Assembly (NCBI GenBank): GCA_946567425.1
Contig: CAMNXF010000009.1
Location: forward strand, 53,122 to 117,121
DNA length: 64,000 nt
Direction of reading: 5' to 3'
Source: an uncultured Clostridia bacterium
GTDB lineage: Bacteria; Bacillota; Clostridia; Oscillospirales; Ruminococcaceae
The stretch's first letter is position 1. Every line of letters begins with the position of its first letter. Both the position numbers and the translations under genes were made by a program. This document shows positions 25,750 through 34,617 of the stretch, one piece after another. The notes under the pieces are model-generated. The model was not told where the DNA came from, ran no database searches, and saw only the letters and a program-made list of their open reading frames with translations.

Positions 25750-27489
25750 ATGTTTTTATTGAGATGGCTTTGGAAAAATATGGAGGGCTCGCGGGGCTTG
25801 TATATCTGCGGAATGATATTCACAGTGATCTCGCAGTCGATGTTTACGATAACTCCGCGTATTACTAGCGAAATCACAGACACGTTTATTGTAAATGACA
25901 ACGCACTCGCCAATCTGGAAACGCGTTCGGGCTACCTTATCGGACTGTTGGCAGCTATGGTGGGATTTACGGTGCTGCGCGGCGCAATGGAATACGGCAG
26001 TACGATGATGTATGAGCGCTCGTCCCAGTCGATGATATTCAAAATAAGAAACGTTGTGTTCAAGAATATCGAGGATCAGGACGCGAAATTCTACGACAGC
26101 TACCGCACGGGCGACATTATGACAAGAATTTCGGGCGATCTGGATATGGTGCGCCATTCGATCGCGTGGATACTCCGCGCGGTGCTGGAGTGCGTGGTTT
26201 TATTCACGTCGTCAATAATCTTCTTTTTCAGTATCGACTGGCTTATGGCGCTGTGTCTTTCGGGATTAACGCCGATCATTATGCTGATAACGGCGTCGTT
26301 CCGCAAAAAGGTCGCGCCGAAATATCAGGTGCAGCGCGAAAAACTCTCGAACCTGAACACGCAGGCTGAGGAGAATATCTCGGGAAACCGTGTTGTCAAG
26401 GCTTTCGCGCGTGAGGATCACGAGATAGAGCGCTTTGACGAGCTGAGCAGAGGATTTCGCGACGCGTCAAAGGACGCGGCGTTCACATGGCTGAAATTCT
26501 TCCCCTTTCTGGAGGCGTGCGCGTCGTCGCTGTCGGTGGTAATGCTGGTTTGCGGCGGATTGTTCGTTATCTTCGGACGGCTGACGTTCGGCGAGTACAT
26601 AGCGTTCTCGGGTCTGGTGTGGACGATGAGCAATCCCATGAGACAACTCGGCAATATTGTCAACGACTGGCAGAGATTTACCGCCTCGGCGAACAAGATA
26701 ATCGAGGTGTATTACGGCAAGCCGCGCATAGCAACGCGCGAGGACGCTGTCGACAAGCCCGGGCGCTTTAAGGGCAAGGTCGAGTTTGACAATGTAACGC
26801 TGAAATTCGGCGATGAAAAGATAATCGACGATGTGAGCTTTACGGTCGAGCCGGGCGAAACGGTCGCCATTATGGGCGAGACTGGCGCGGGAAAAACGCT
26901 GCTGACGGAACTTATTCCGCGTATTTACGACGTGAGCGCAGGTTCGGTGCGCGTTGACGGAGTTGACGTGAGAATGCTCAAGCTCGATCAGCTTCGGCGG
27001 AACATCGGCGTGGCGACACAGGACGTGTTTTTGTTCTCGGATACTATCGACGGAAATATCAGCTACGGTGATTCCGATATGCCCGAGGAGGAAGTTGTTA
27101 AAATGGCGGAGCTTGCCGACGCGGACGGGTTTATCCGCAAACTGTCCGACGGCTATGACACGATAGTCGGAGAGCGCGGTGTGGGTTTGTCAGGCGGACA
27201 GAAGCAGCGTATTTCGCTGGCAAGAGCTTTTGCGGTAAAGCCGTCGGTGCTTATTCTCGACGATACGACCTCGGCGGTCGATCTGGAGACCGAAAAGCAT
27301 ATTCAGCAGTCGCTGAAAGACCCCGGATTTGAGTGTACGAAAATCATTGTGGCGCAGAGAATTTCCACCGCAATGTACGCGGATAAGATAATAGTGCTGA
27401 AAAACGGCAGAATACTCGAGCAGGGAAGCCACAAGGAGCTTATTGAGCGCGACGGGTATTATAAGGAAGTTTATGATCTGCAGAAGTAA
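25750..27489 (+). CDS. ABC transporter, fused permease/ATPase, degenerate-site half
   Basis: The 579-residue half-transporter has six membrane helices (about residues 15-300) and an ATPase domain: GETGAGKTLL (Walker A), LSGGQKQRISLARA (signature), SVLILDDTTSAVD (Walker B). The residue after the Walker B Asp is Asp, not the catalytic Glu, so the nucleotide site it completes is non-canonical. The partner at 27671-29440 has the Glu but a changed signature. That pairing is typical of heterodimeric type IV exporters such as TM287/288 and LmrCD. The substrate is unknown. AGAGGTAATT precedes the ATG. Confidence 0.9.
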   Translation: MFLLRWLWKNMEGSRGLYICGMIFTVISQSMFTITPRITSEITDTFIVNDNALANLETRSGYLIGLLAAMVGFTVLRGAMEYGSTMMYERSSQSMIFKIRNVVFKNIEDQDAKFYDSYRTGDIMTRISGDLDMVRHSIAWILRAVLECVVLFTSSIIFFFSIDWLMALCLSGLTPIIMLITASFRKKVAPKYQVQREKLSNLNTQAEENISGNRVVKAFAREDHEIERFDELSRGFRDASKDAAFTWLKFFPFLEACASSLSVVMLVCGGLFVIFGRLTFGEYIAFSGLVWTMSNPMRQLGNIVNDWQRFTASANKIIEVYYGKPRIATREDAVDKPGRFKGKVEFDNVTLKFGDEKIIDDVSFTVEPGETVAIMGETGAGKTLLTELIPRIYDVSAGSVRVDGVDVRMLKLDQLRRNIGVATQDVFLFSDTIDGNISYGDSDMPEEEVVKMAELADADGFIRKLSDGYDTIVGERGVGLSGGQKQRISLARAFAVKPSVLILDDTTSAVDLETEKHIQQSLKDPGFECTKIIVAQRISTAMYADKIIVLKNGRILEQGSHKELIERDGYYKEVYDLQK

Positions 27490-27557
27490 GCTTTGCTTTC
27501 CGTGATTGATGAATAGGGCGCAACGCCTAATTAAAATCTACAAAAAGGAGATGCAGG

Positions 27558-27656
27558 GGCAAAAGTCGCAAGCAACGGTGACGACGAAGAGAGCGAAGCG
27601 AACGGAGGAGTTGCCGTCGGCTAGCGCGGCAAAGCCGCGCGGTGCGAGCTTTTGCC
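27558..27656. repeat. intergenic GGCAAAAG...CTTTTGCC repeat, copy A (99 bp)
   Basis: The element is bounded by GGCAAAAG (27558-27565) and CTTTTGCC (27649-27656). Positions 27572-27656 match 45555-45639 over 85 bp with five differences and no gap. It contains a GCGCGGC-AAA-GCCGCGC hairpin. It ends 14 nt before the next ATG and occupies the place of a Shine-Dalgarno. It has no coding capacity on either strand that I believe. Confidence 0.85.
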
Positions 27657-27670
27657 TTTAAAATAATAAA

Positions 27671-29440
27671 ATGGCACGCAATAAATATGACATAGACGAA
27701 ACGCTTGAAACGCCGTTTGACGTGCGGCATTTAAAGCGGTCGCTGAAATATGCGGCGAAATACAAGGGCAAAATAATCGCGGCAATGCTGCTTAGCACGG
27801 CAGCGGCGATAATCGGGCTGTTGTCTCCGATCATCGTCAAGAACGCCGTGGATAACTTCATGGACAACCGCGCGGATATACCAATGCTGCTGCTGAGCGG
27901 CGCGGGAGTGCTGATGTGCATTATCGTAAGCGTGCTGTTCACGAAAAAGCGCGCGGAGCTTATGACCGAGGTCGGACAGAATATCGTGTATGATATTCGG
28001 CGCGATCTGTTCGAGCACATGCAGATGCTTTCGTTTGACTTTTACGACAGCCGTCCGCACGGAAAAATTCTCACGAGAATTATAAATTACATAAACTCGA
28101 TCTCGGACTTAATGACGAACGGACTTATTAACTTTGTGCTGGAGATATTCAATCTGCTGTTTATCACGGTGTTTATGTTTATCGTGTGCTGGCAGCTGGC
28201 TCTGGTAACGCTCTGCGGACTTCCCGTATATTTCGGGGTAATGCTGTTTATCAAGAACCATCAGCGTAAGGCGTGGCAGGCGGCGTCAAATAAAAGCTCG
28301 AATTTGTCCGCATATCATCACGAGAATATAGTCGGCGCGAAGATAGCGCAGATGTTCGTCCGCGAGGAGGAGAACGAGGAAATACACGAGCGTCTCGCGT
28401 CCGATTACCGTCACGCCTGGATGCGCGCGGTAAGCTACTCGAACCTCGTCTGGCCGTCCACGGACGTGATAAGCATTACGGTTCAGGCGGCGATATATGC
28501 AGTCGGACTGCTGGCATTCCGCGGAACGCTCTCGCTAGGCACGATACTTGCGATGACCGATTACACGGCGCGTTTCTGGCAGCCGCTAATGAATTTGTCA
28601 AACCTTATGAATACGGTCATCAACGCGGTCGCATATCTGGAGCGAATTTTCGAGCTTATGGACGAACCCGTTTCCGTTCACGACATCGAGGGAGCGGAGG
28701 AAATGCCGCAAATTCGCGGCGACGTGCATTTCGAGAACGTTACGTTTGCTTACGAGGAGGGCATAAACATACTTGAGAACCTCTCGTTTGACGTTAAGGC
28801 GGGGCAAAGCATAGCGCTTGTGGGACCTACGGGTGCGGGTAAGACGACAATCGTAAACTTAATATCGCGCTTTTATAATTTAAGCGGCGGCACGGTGCGC
28901 ATTGACGAGAGCGATATCTCGAAGATGACGTTGAAGTCGCTGCGTTCGCAGATGGGCATAATGCTGCAGGACAGCTTTATTTTCAGCGGAACGCTGCTTG
29001 ACAATATCCGCTACGGCAGACTTGACGCGACGCTGGAGGAGTGCCGCGAGGCGTGTAAAATAGTCGGTATCGACGACTACATAATGAGCCAGAAGGACGG
29101 CTACAATACGGTAGTCAACGAGCGCGGCGGCGGGCTTTCGCAGGGGCAGAAGCAGCTTATCGCGTTCGCGAGGACGATAGTCTCCGATCCGAAAATTCTT
29201 GTGCTTGACGAGGCGACAAGCTCCATTGACGCGAAAACCGAGCGCTATCTTCAGAACGGTCTTAATCACCTGTTAAAGGGCAGAACCAGCTTTATAATCG
29301 CGCACAGACTTTCGACTATCAGAAGCTGCGACAAGATAATGTACGTTTCCAACAAGGGTATTACCGAGGCGGGAACTCACGATGAGCTTATGGCGAAAAA
29401 GGGCGACTATTATAAACTTTATACGGCGCAGAGCGTTTGA
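27671..29440 (+). CDS. ABC transporter, fused permease/ATPase, canonical-site half
   Basis: The 589-residue protein has six membrane helices and an ATPase domain with GPTGAGKTTIV (Walker A), GGGLSQGQKQLIAFARTI (signature, S-Q rather than S-G), KILVLDEATSSID (Walker B with catalytic Glu) and AHRLSTI. It is the heterodimer partner of 25750-27489. Between them lies the 99-bp repeat, and no clear ribosome binding site is seen before the ATG at 27671, which suggests the repeat inserted there. Confidence 0.9.
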   Translation: MARNKYDIDETLETPFDVRHLKRSLKYAAKYKGKIIAAMLLSTAAAIIGLLSPIIVKNAVDNFMDNRADIPMLLLSGAGVLMCIIVSVLFTKKRAELMTEVGQNIVYDIRRDLFEHMQMLSFDFYDSRPHGKILTRIINYINSISDLMTNGLINFVLEIFNLLFITVFMFIVCWQLALVTLCGLPVYFGVMLFIKNHQRKAWQAASNKSSNLSAYHHENIVGAKIAQMFVREEENEEIHERLASDYRHAWMRAVSYSNLVWPSTDVISITVQAAIYAVGLLAFRGTLSLGTILAMTDYTARFWQPLMNLSNLMNTVINAVAYLERIFELMDEPVSVHDIEGAEEMPQIRGDVHFENVTFAYEEGINILENLSFDVKAGQSIALVGPTGAGKTTIVNLISRFYNLSGGTVRIDESDISKMTLKSLRSQMGIMLQDSFIFSGTLLDNIRYGRLDATLEECREACKIVGIDDYIMSQKDGYNTVVNERGGGLSQGQKQLIAFARTIVSDPKILVLDEATSSIDAKTERYLQNGLNHLLKGRTSFIIAHRLSTIRSCDKIMYVSNKGITEAGTHDELMAKKGDYYKLYTAQSV

Positions 29441-29462
29441 TGCCGCTTTTCAGGAGGAAAAA

Positions 29463-30389
29463 ATGAGATCGCCGTTCGCTTATTCCGACGACAACAAGCG
29501 CTATCATACGCTTGCTTATCACAATAAAACGACCTGCGGCGGCAGAGTGTACAAGGCGACCGTCGACGCGGGGCTAAGCTGTCCGAATATTGACGGGTGC
29601 AAGGGGCGCGGCGGCTGTATATTCTGCGCGCAGGCTCCGCGCGACGGACGCACGGTCGCGGAGCAGTTTGCAGCCGAGAAAGCGCGTATTCACTCCAAAT
29701 GTCCGAACGCGAAAATAATGCTGTATTACGGGCTGCATTCAAATACTTATTGCGCTCCCGAACGGCTTTGCGAGATGCTTGATGAAGCGGAAGAACTCGG
29801 CGTGTTCGCGGTCTCGGTCGCCACTCGTGCCGATTGTCTTGACAAGAAAAAGGCTCGCATTTTAAGTGAATTTCCTTTGCCGCTGACGGTTGAGTTAGGC
29901 TTGCAAACTATACATGACGGCACTGCCGCATTGATCAACAGAGGGCACAGTTTCGCGGATTTTCTGCGCGGCTATGAGCTGCTAAGGGAGCGTAATATCC
30001 GCGTCTGCGTTCACATTATCAACGGATTGCCGGGTGAAACTCGCGAGATGATGCTTGAGACGGCAAGGGCGCTCGGAAAACTGCGTCCGAACGCCGTTAA
30101 GATACATTCGATGCATGTTCTGCGCGGAACGCCGCTGTACGCGATGTATTGTAGCGGGGAATATTCTCCGATAGAAAAGGACGAGTATATCGACATCACC
30201 GTGCGGCAGCTCGAGTTGCTGCCTCCCGAGACGGTCGTTGAACGTGTGACGGGCGACGGCGACAAGAGTTTGCTCGCCGCGCCGCTCTGGAGCGTGGACA
30301 AAATATCCGTTCTGGGCGGACTTGACAAGCGAATGGCGGACTCGGATACCTATCAAGGGAGACTTTTCGATAATGAGAGCATTGGATAA
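29463..30389 (+). CDS. radical SAM protein, TIGR01212 family (YtqA/YhcC-like)
   Basis: The 308-residue protein carries the cysteine cluster GLSCPNIDGCKGRGGCIFC, which binds the 4Fe-4S cluster and SAM in this family. Further marks are FAVSVATRADCLD, VELGLQTIHDGT, VCVHIINGLPGET and KIHSMHVLRGTPL. The Bacillus homologue YtqA has been implicated in wobble-uridine side-chain modification of tRNA; assigning that role here is inference. CAGGAGGAAAAA precedes the ATG at 29463; an upstream ATG in the same frame overlaps the ABC gene and lacks a site. The MocR gene starts before its stop (17-nt overlap). Confidence 0.85.
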   Translation: MRSPFAYSDDNKRYHTLAYHNKTTCGGRVYKATVDAGLSCPNIDGCKGRGGCIFCAQAPRDGRTVAEQFAAEKARIHSKCPNAKIMLYYGLHSNTYCAPERLCEMLDEAEELGVFAVSVATRADCLDKKKARILSEFPLPLTVELGLQTIHDGTAALINRGHSFADFLRGYELLRERNIRVCVHIINGLPGETREMMLETARALGKLRPNAVKIHSMHVLRGTPLYAMYCSGEYSPIEKDEYIDITVRQLELLPPETVVERVTGDGDKSLLAAPLWSVDKISVLGGLDKRMADSDTYQGRLFDNESIG

Positions 30390-31722
30390 AAATTCCGCAA
30401 AGCCGTTGTATGAGCAGCTTTACGAGAATATCAGGGACGATATTCTGTCGGGGAAGATGAGCGAGGGCGAAAAGCTCCCGTCGAAACGCGCGCTTGCGGA
30501 GCAGCAGCAAATCAGCGTTGTCACAGTCGAGAACGCGTATTCTCAGCTTATCGCCGAGGGCTACGTCCGCGCTGCCGAGCGGAGCGGATATTACGTTCAG
30601 TACAGTGGCGGAGCGGTCGAGACGCAGTATGCCGAATTAACGCGCGGCGAATTTCCGAATAGCGAAAAGGAAGAGCCGAGCGGCGAGGGCGCTTTTGAGC
30701 CGTCGGCGGGCGATTTCCCCTTTTCAGTGTGGACAAGGCTTATGCGGTCGGTTATCCTCGAAAAGGGAACGGCGCTTTTGCAGCCTGTCCGCAGCGGCGG
30801 TGCGGAAGAGCTGCGCCGCGCGATCTCGGGATACCTCTACCGCGCGAGAGGTTTCTATCAGCCGCCCGAGCGCATTATCACGGGCGCGGGAACGGAATAT
30901 CTGTACAATCTGCTGATACAGCTGCTGGGCAGAGATAAGGTCTACGGAATTGAAGACCCCGGCTATGAAAAGCTCCCGAAGATCTACGAGCTGAACGGTG
31001 TGAGATTTGAGTATATTCCGCTTGACGGTTCGGGAATGAGCGCAGATGCGCTGTATGAAAAGCGCGTTGACGCGGCGCATATCTCGCCCGCTCACCACTA
31101 TCCGACGGGAATCGTAATGCCCATTTCGCGTCGGCGCGAAATAATGCGCTGGGCAGAGGGCTGCGGGCGTTACGTTATCGAGGACGATTACGACAGCGAA
31201 CTGCGCTGGAGCGGAAAGCCCGTTCCGACAATGTTCGGCTCGGACGCAACGGGGCGCGTTATCTATATGAACACGTTTTCACAGACGATAGCGCCGTCGG
31301 TGCGGATAAGCTATATGTGCCTTTCCGAGGAGCTGTACGGGCTCTGGCGCGAAAAGCTGGGCTTTTACGCGTGCTCCGTGCCCGCTTTTGAGCAGTACAC
31401 GTTAGCGCGGTTTATTTCGGAGGGTTATTTCGAGCGGCACATCAATCGCACAAAAAAGCGTTTTCGGCGCGTTCGCGAGTTGGTTTTGCAGCTTATCTCG
31501 CGTTATCCCGGGTCGGTAATCTCCGAGGAGAACGCGGGGCTGCATTTTACGGTCGAAGCGGTGGAGAGCGCTCCGCAGATGATCGCCGACTGCACAAAAT
31601 GCGGCATTAAAATAACTCCGCTCTCTCAATATTATTCCGATAAAAAGGGCGCTGAGGGGCTGTTTGTGGTAAATTACGGCGGCGCGGTCGAGCAAAGAAT
31701 ATCGGAGATTTTGGGGGCGTAA
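30373..31722 (+). CDS. MocR/PdxR-type regulator (GntR HTH plus aminotransferase fold) lacking the PLP lysine
   Basis: The 449-residue protein has a GntR winged helix (KPLYEQLYENIRDDILSG...KLPSKRALAEQQQISVVTVENAY) and a type I aminotransferase domain from about residue 110: ITGAGTEYLYN, YGIEDPGYEKL, HISPAHHYPTG, VIEDDYDSELRW. In MocR proteins such as GabR, the Schiff-base lysine lies in TFSKSLxPSIRISY. Here the segment reads MNTFSQTIAPSVRISYM, with Gln304 in place of Lys, so PLP cannot be held covalently. It may bind another ligand or have lost sensing. I chose the ATG at 30373. Its convergent neighbour is an ECF vitamin-transporter S component. Confidence 0.88.
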   Translation: MRALDKNSAKPLYEQLYENIRDDILSGKMSEGEKLPSKRALAEQQQISVVTVENAYSQLIAEGYVRAAERSGYYVQYSGGAVETQYAELTRGEFPNSEKEEPSGEGAFEPSAGDFPFSVWTRLMRSVILEKGTALLQPVRSGGAEELRRAISGYLYRARGFYQPPERIITGAGTEYLYNLLIQLLGRDKVYGIEDPGYEKLPKIYELNGVRFEYIPLDGSGMSADALYEKRVDAAHISPAHHYPTGIVMPISRRREIMRWAEGCGRYVIEDDYDSELRWSGKPVPTMFGSDATGRVIYMNTFSQTIAPSVRISYMCLSEELYGLWREKLGFYACSVPAFEQYTLARFISEGYFERHINRTKKRFRRVRELVLQLISRYPGSVISEENAGLHFTVEAVESAPQMIADCTKCGIKITPLSQYYSDKKGAEGLFVVNYGGAVEQRISEILGA

Positions 31723-31742
31723 ATTTTATTTACAATAATAAG

Positions 31743-31770
31743 AAACCGCAGTAAAATACCGCGGTTTTTT
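31743..31770. terminator. bidirectional intrinsic terminator
   Basis: AAACCGC (31743-31749) pairs with GCGGTTT (31761-31767), followed by TTT on the plus strand. It lies between the convergent MocR and ECF genes; on the minus strand the tail is TTTCTTATT. Confidence 0.8.
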
Positions 31771-31780
31771 GATTTGATAA

Positions 31781-32332
31781 TTATACGGTATAAGGGTTCA
31801 TCTTTTTCAAAATACCCGTTTTTGTGATCAATTTGAACAGGACTACGCCGAATACCGCTCCGAACGCGCCCTGCAAGCAGTTTCCGGGAATGCCCTTAAG
31901 TGCACCGACAAAGCCGTAGCCGACAAGCGCAGCCTCATAAAGGTAATAGCCGCCGATCATAATAAGTTCCGCCGCCAGACCGCTTACGATAAATCCCGCA
32001 AAGCGAAGCCCGCTGTTTTTCTTCATGAACACACGAACTATCAGAGCCGCCGCAAGCGCCATCATTCCCTTAATGAGGAACGTCCCGGGAACATACTGCG
32101 CGTAGCCCATAAGATCGACCAGCGCCGAGCCGATACCTGCCGCCGCAAACCCGTAAACGGGACCCAGCGTCCAAGCCGCGATCAGAATGAAGCAGTCGCC
32201 GAAATGCACAAAACCGCCTGTCGGAGTCTGTATCTGTATCAGCTTTGTCGCCGCGAAAATAAGCGCCGCGAACATCGCCGCAAAGCAGAGCCGCAGCAGT
32301 TTTTCATGAGACGTTTGTTTTTCTTTGTTCAT
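31781..32332 (-). CDS. ECF transporter S component
   Basis: The 183-residue protein is hydrophobic with about six helices. The segment TPTGGFVHFGDCFILIAAWTLGPVYGFAAAGIGSALVDLMGYAQYVPGTFLIKGMMALAAAL is the pattern of substrate-binding S components of energy-coupling factor importers for vitamins. It would use a shared AT module encoded elsewhere. The vitamin is not certain; the neighbouring MocR-type regulator makes a B6 vitamer possible, but no direct evidence exists. AAAGGAGATAAC precedes the ATG at 32332, with a promoter at 32377-32404. Confidence 0.85.
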   Translation of the reverse strand: MNKEKQTSHEKLLRLCFAAMFAALIFAATKLIQIQTPTGGFVHFGDCFILIAAWTLGPVYGFAAAGIGSALVDLMGYAQYVPGTFLIKGMMALAAALIVRVFMKKNSGLRFAGFIVSGLAAELIMIGGYYLYEAALVGYGFVGALKGIPGNCLQGAFGAVFGVVLFKLITKTGILKKMNPYTV

Positions 32333-32376
32333 TTGTGTTATCTCCTTTTTGTCTGTGATATTCTGTTGATAATTGT

Positions 32377-32404
32377 ATTATAGCAGATTTTGGAGATATC
32401 GCAA
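32377..32404 (-). promoter_or_regulatory. promoter of the ECF S-component gene
   Basis: On the minus strand TTGCGA (32399-32404) and TATAAT (32377-32382) are 16 nt apart. The leader to the start codon is about 40 nt, too short for a riboswitch. Confidence 0.6.
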
Positions 32405-32436
32405 TGCCCAATTTGATATTATTTGATAATATCAGA

Positions 32437-33831
32437 TTATTGTGCCGTTTCTGTTTTTTCGCTGATAAAATATTTGCTCTCGCGCTGTCTGAGTCTCCGC
32501 CATATAATAACGTAGCAGATTATATGAACGAGCAGCGTAATTCCCCATGACATCGGGTAGGATAGGTACACCGTGCGCGGCGAGTGGTATTCGGGTATCT
32601 GAAACACCGTTGCTATCCAGAGGATGCGCAGTCCGCAGGCGCCGAGCAGAGATACTATCATAGGCATTATCGAGTATCCGAGACCACGCAGCATTCCCAC
32701 CATAACGTCCATCATTCCGCACAGCGCATAGGTCGTCGCGATAACGGACAGCCGCACCATTCCCGCGTCGACGACTATCGGACTGTTGGAGTAGATGCCG
32801 AGCAGCGGACGTCCGAGCATGAACGCCGCCCAACCGAGTATCAGCCCCGTTGCCGTAACGCACAGCAGCGAGCTTACCAGTATTTTCGGTATACGGGAGT
32901 ACTTTTTCGCACCCATGTGCTGTCCCGTGAACGATATCGCCGCCTGATAGAACGTGTTCATTGCCATATAGATAAAACCCTCTATCGAGGACGCGGCGGA
33001 GTTCCCCGAGACCACCGCATCGCTGCCGAAGCTGTTTATTGATGACTGTATAACGACGTTCGACAGAGAAAAAATCGTGCCTTGAAACCCCGCCGGTAAG
33101 CCTACTCTCATCACCGCAAAGAGAATGCGTTTGCGTATTTTCAGCTGCTTTATATCAAGATGAATTTCAGTGTTGTCCTTGATAAGGCACATTACCGTAA
33201 GACCTGCGGAAATGCATTGTGAAATTACCGTTGCCAGCGCAACTCCCGCAACGTCCATTTTCAATACGATAACAAACAGGAGATTTAACAATACGTTGAT
33301 AACGCCCGCTGCCGTAAGGAAGTAGAGCGGCCGTTTTGTGTCGCCGACCGCGCGGAGAATGGCGCTGCCGAAGTTATACACCATAGTCGCGGGCATTCCT
33401 AGGAAGTAGATGCGCAGGTATGTTGTTGCGAGCGGCAGCAGATTTTCGGTCGCGTCCATAAGCACAAGCATTTCGGGCGCGAGAATAAAGCCCGCTATCG
33501 CCAGAACAGTGCCGCATATCATCGACAACAGCATTGACGTGTGAACGGTGTCGTGCATATCCGAGGCGGAGTTCGCGCCGTGAGCGCGCGCCGCGACTAC
33601 GTTCGCGCCAACCGACAGCCCCACGAACAGATTTGTGAAGAGATTGATAAGCGAGGATGTAGATCCGACAGCTCCCATTGAGTTATCCCCCGCGAACTGT
33701 CCGACAACGATAACATCGGCGGCGTTGAAAAGCAGCTGCAAAACGCCTGAAGCCATAAGCGGCAGAGAAAAAAGCAGCAGCTTTTTAAGTACGGATCCGC
33801 TGCACATATCCATTTGATATTGTTTGCTCAT
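32437..33831 (-). CDS. MATE family efflux transporter
   Basis: The 464-residue protein has twelve predicted helices in two similar halves. Family motifs are the start VLKKLLLFSLPLMASGVLQLLFNAADVIVVGQFAG, GLSVGANVVAARAHGA, AVGDTKRPLYFLTAAGVINVLLNLLFV and, in the second half, TFYQAAISFTGQHMGAKK. It would export drugs or metabolites by Na+ or H+ antiport; the substrate is unknown. The ribosome binding site GGGAGA is far from the ATG. It has its own promoter at 33903-33931. Confidence 0.92.
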   Translation of the reverse strand: MSKQYQMDMCSGSVLKKLLLFSLPLMASGVLQLLFNAADVIVVGQFAGDNSMGAVGSTSSLINLFTNLFVGLSVGANVVAARAHGANSASDMHDTVHTSMLLSMICGTVLAIAGFILAPEMLVLMDATENLLPLATTYLRIYFLGMPATMVYNFGSAILRAVGDTKRPLYFLTAAGVINVLLNLLFVIVLKMDVAGVALATVISQCISAGLTVMCLIKDNTEIHLDIKQLKIRKRILFAVMRVGLPAGFQGTIFSLSNVVIQSSINSFGSDAVVSGNSAASSIEGFIYMAMNTFYQAAISFTGQHMGAKKYSRIPKILVSSLLCVTATGLILGWAAFMLGRPLLGIYSNSPIVVDAGMVRLSVIATTYALCGMMDVMVGMLRGLGYSIMPMIVSLLGACGLRILWIATVFQIPEYHSPRTVYLSYPMSWGITLLVHIICYVIIWRRLRQRESKYFISEKTETAQ

Positions 33832-33902
33832 AATTTATATATTTCTCCCTGTTTAACGTGAAAATTTCTAAACCGGTATTGTTTTCGTCAATCACAAATA
33901 TA

Positions 33903-33931
33903 ATTATAACACTTTCCGATACAATATTCAA
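33903..33931 (-). promoter_or_regulatory. promoter of the MATE transporter gene
   Basis: On the minus strand TTGAAT (33926-33931) and TATAAT (33903-33908) are 17 nt apart. Between here and the feo promoter lies a further 9-bp inverted repeat, ATTTTGGCG...CGCCAAAAT, at about 33972-34004. Confidence 0.65.
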
Positions 33932-34037
33932 TTGAGTTTTATTGTGAATAATGCACAAAAATATCTGCGAATTTTGGCGGAAAAATTATATGATCGCCAA
34001 AATAGTCTTGGCTAACCAAAAAAATCCGCAAATCCTC

Positions 34038-34066
34038 TTGACTTTGGACGAAAAAAAGGTTATTAT
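34038..34066 (+). promoter_or_regulatory. promoter of the feo operon
   Basis: TTGACT (34038-34043) and TATTAT (34061-34066) are 17 nt apart. The first palindrome starts 6 nt after the -10 box, covering the expected transcription start, which fits repression. Confidence 0.75.
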
Positions 34067-34072
34067 ATTCTT

Positions 34073-34090
34073 GGTTAGAAAATCCTAACC
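34073..34090. promoter_or_regulatory. TTAG-N6-CTAA palindrome 1 (putative metal-responsive operator)
   Basis: GGTTAG and CTAACC face each other around six bases, overlapping the likely transcription start of the feo operon. The half-site resembles the GGTTAG of DtxR/IdeR boxes, but the spacing differs, so the regulator is not assigned. Confidence 0.6.
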
Positions 34091-34105
34091 GCATTTTAAA
34101 AAACG

Positions 34106-34127
34106 CGGGTTAGAGTTATCTAACCCG
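34106..34127. promoter_or_regulatory. TTAG-N6-CTAA palindrome 2 (putative metal-responsive operator)
   Basis: CGGGTTAG and CTAACCCG form 8-bp arms around six bases, 35 bp centre to centre from palindrome 1 and just upstream of the feoA ribosome binding site. It could also act as an RNA hairpin in the leader. Confidence 0.6.
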
Positions 34128-34143
34128 AACGGAGGGAGATTTT

Positions 34144-34356
34144 ATGATGCCGCTTACATACGCGGACACGGGCGAGGAATGTATGATAAAGAAGATCGGC
34201 GGCAGCCCCGAAGCCAAAAAGTTTCTGGAAAATCTGGGGTTTGTTGTCGGCGGTTCGGTGAGGATCGTCAACGAACTTGGCGGTAACGTGATTGTGAACG
34301 TCAAGGAAACACGCGTCGCCGTGTCAAAGGAAATGGCGCAGAGAATTATGGTATAA
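34144..34356 (+). CDS. feoA: FeoA family protein, first copy
   Basis: The 70-residue protein is a single FeoA (SH3-like) domain: MMPLTYADTGEECMIKKIGGSPEAKKFLENLGFVVGGSVRIVNELGGNVIVNVKETRVAVSKEMAQRIMV in shortened view shows the family pattern of a helix then LGFVVGGSVRIV and VNVKETRVAVS. FeoA assists FeoB in ferrous iron uptake. ACGGAGGGAG precedes the ATG. A second FeoA follows after 18 nt. Confidence 0.9.
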   Translation: MMPLTYADTGEECMIKKIGGSPEAKKFLENLGFVVGGSVRIVNELGGNVIVNVKETRVAVSKEMAQRIMV

Positions 34357-34374
34357 ACGAACGGAGGAAAGGCT

Positions 34375-34593
34375 ATGGCAACATTACGCAGTGCTAAGAT
34401 CGGAGAGACTGTCACCGTAAAAAAGCTCAAAGGTGAAGGCGCGGTCAAGCGCAGAATTATGGATATGGGCATTACAAAGGGCACGGAGGTGTACGTCCGC
34501 AAGGTCGCGCCGCTCGGAGACCCGATCGAGGTCACGGTGCGCGGCTACGAGCTGTCGCTCAGAAAACAGGACGCGGAAATGGTGGAAATTTAA
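34375..34593 (+). CDS. feoA: FeoA family protein, second copy
   Basis: The 72-residue protein has the FeoA pattern GETVTVKKLKGEGAVKRRIMDMGITKGTEVYVRKVAPLGDPIEVTVRGYELSLRK, and is closer to the FeoA consensus than the first copy. ACGGAGGAAAGG precedes the ATG. Two separate feoA genes ahead of feoB are common in Clostridia. A pair of TTAG-N6-CTAA palindromes lies between it and feoB. Confidence 0.93.
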   Translation: MATLRSAKIGETVTVKKLKGEGAVKRRIMDMGITKGTEVYVRKVAPLGDPIEVTVRGYELSLRKQDAEMVEI

Positions 34594-34617
34594 GATTTTC
34601 GCAAAAAAAGCACGGAC

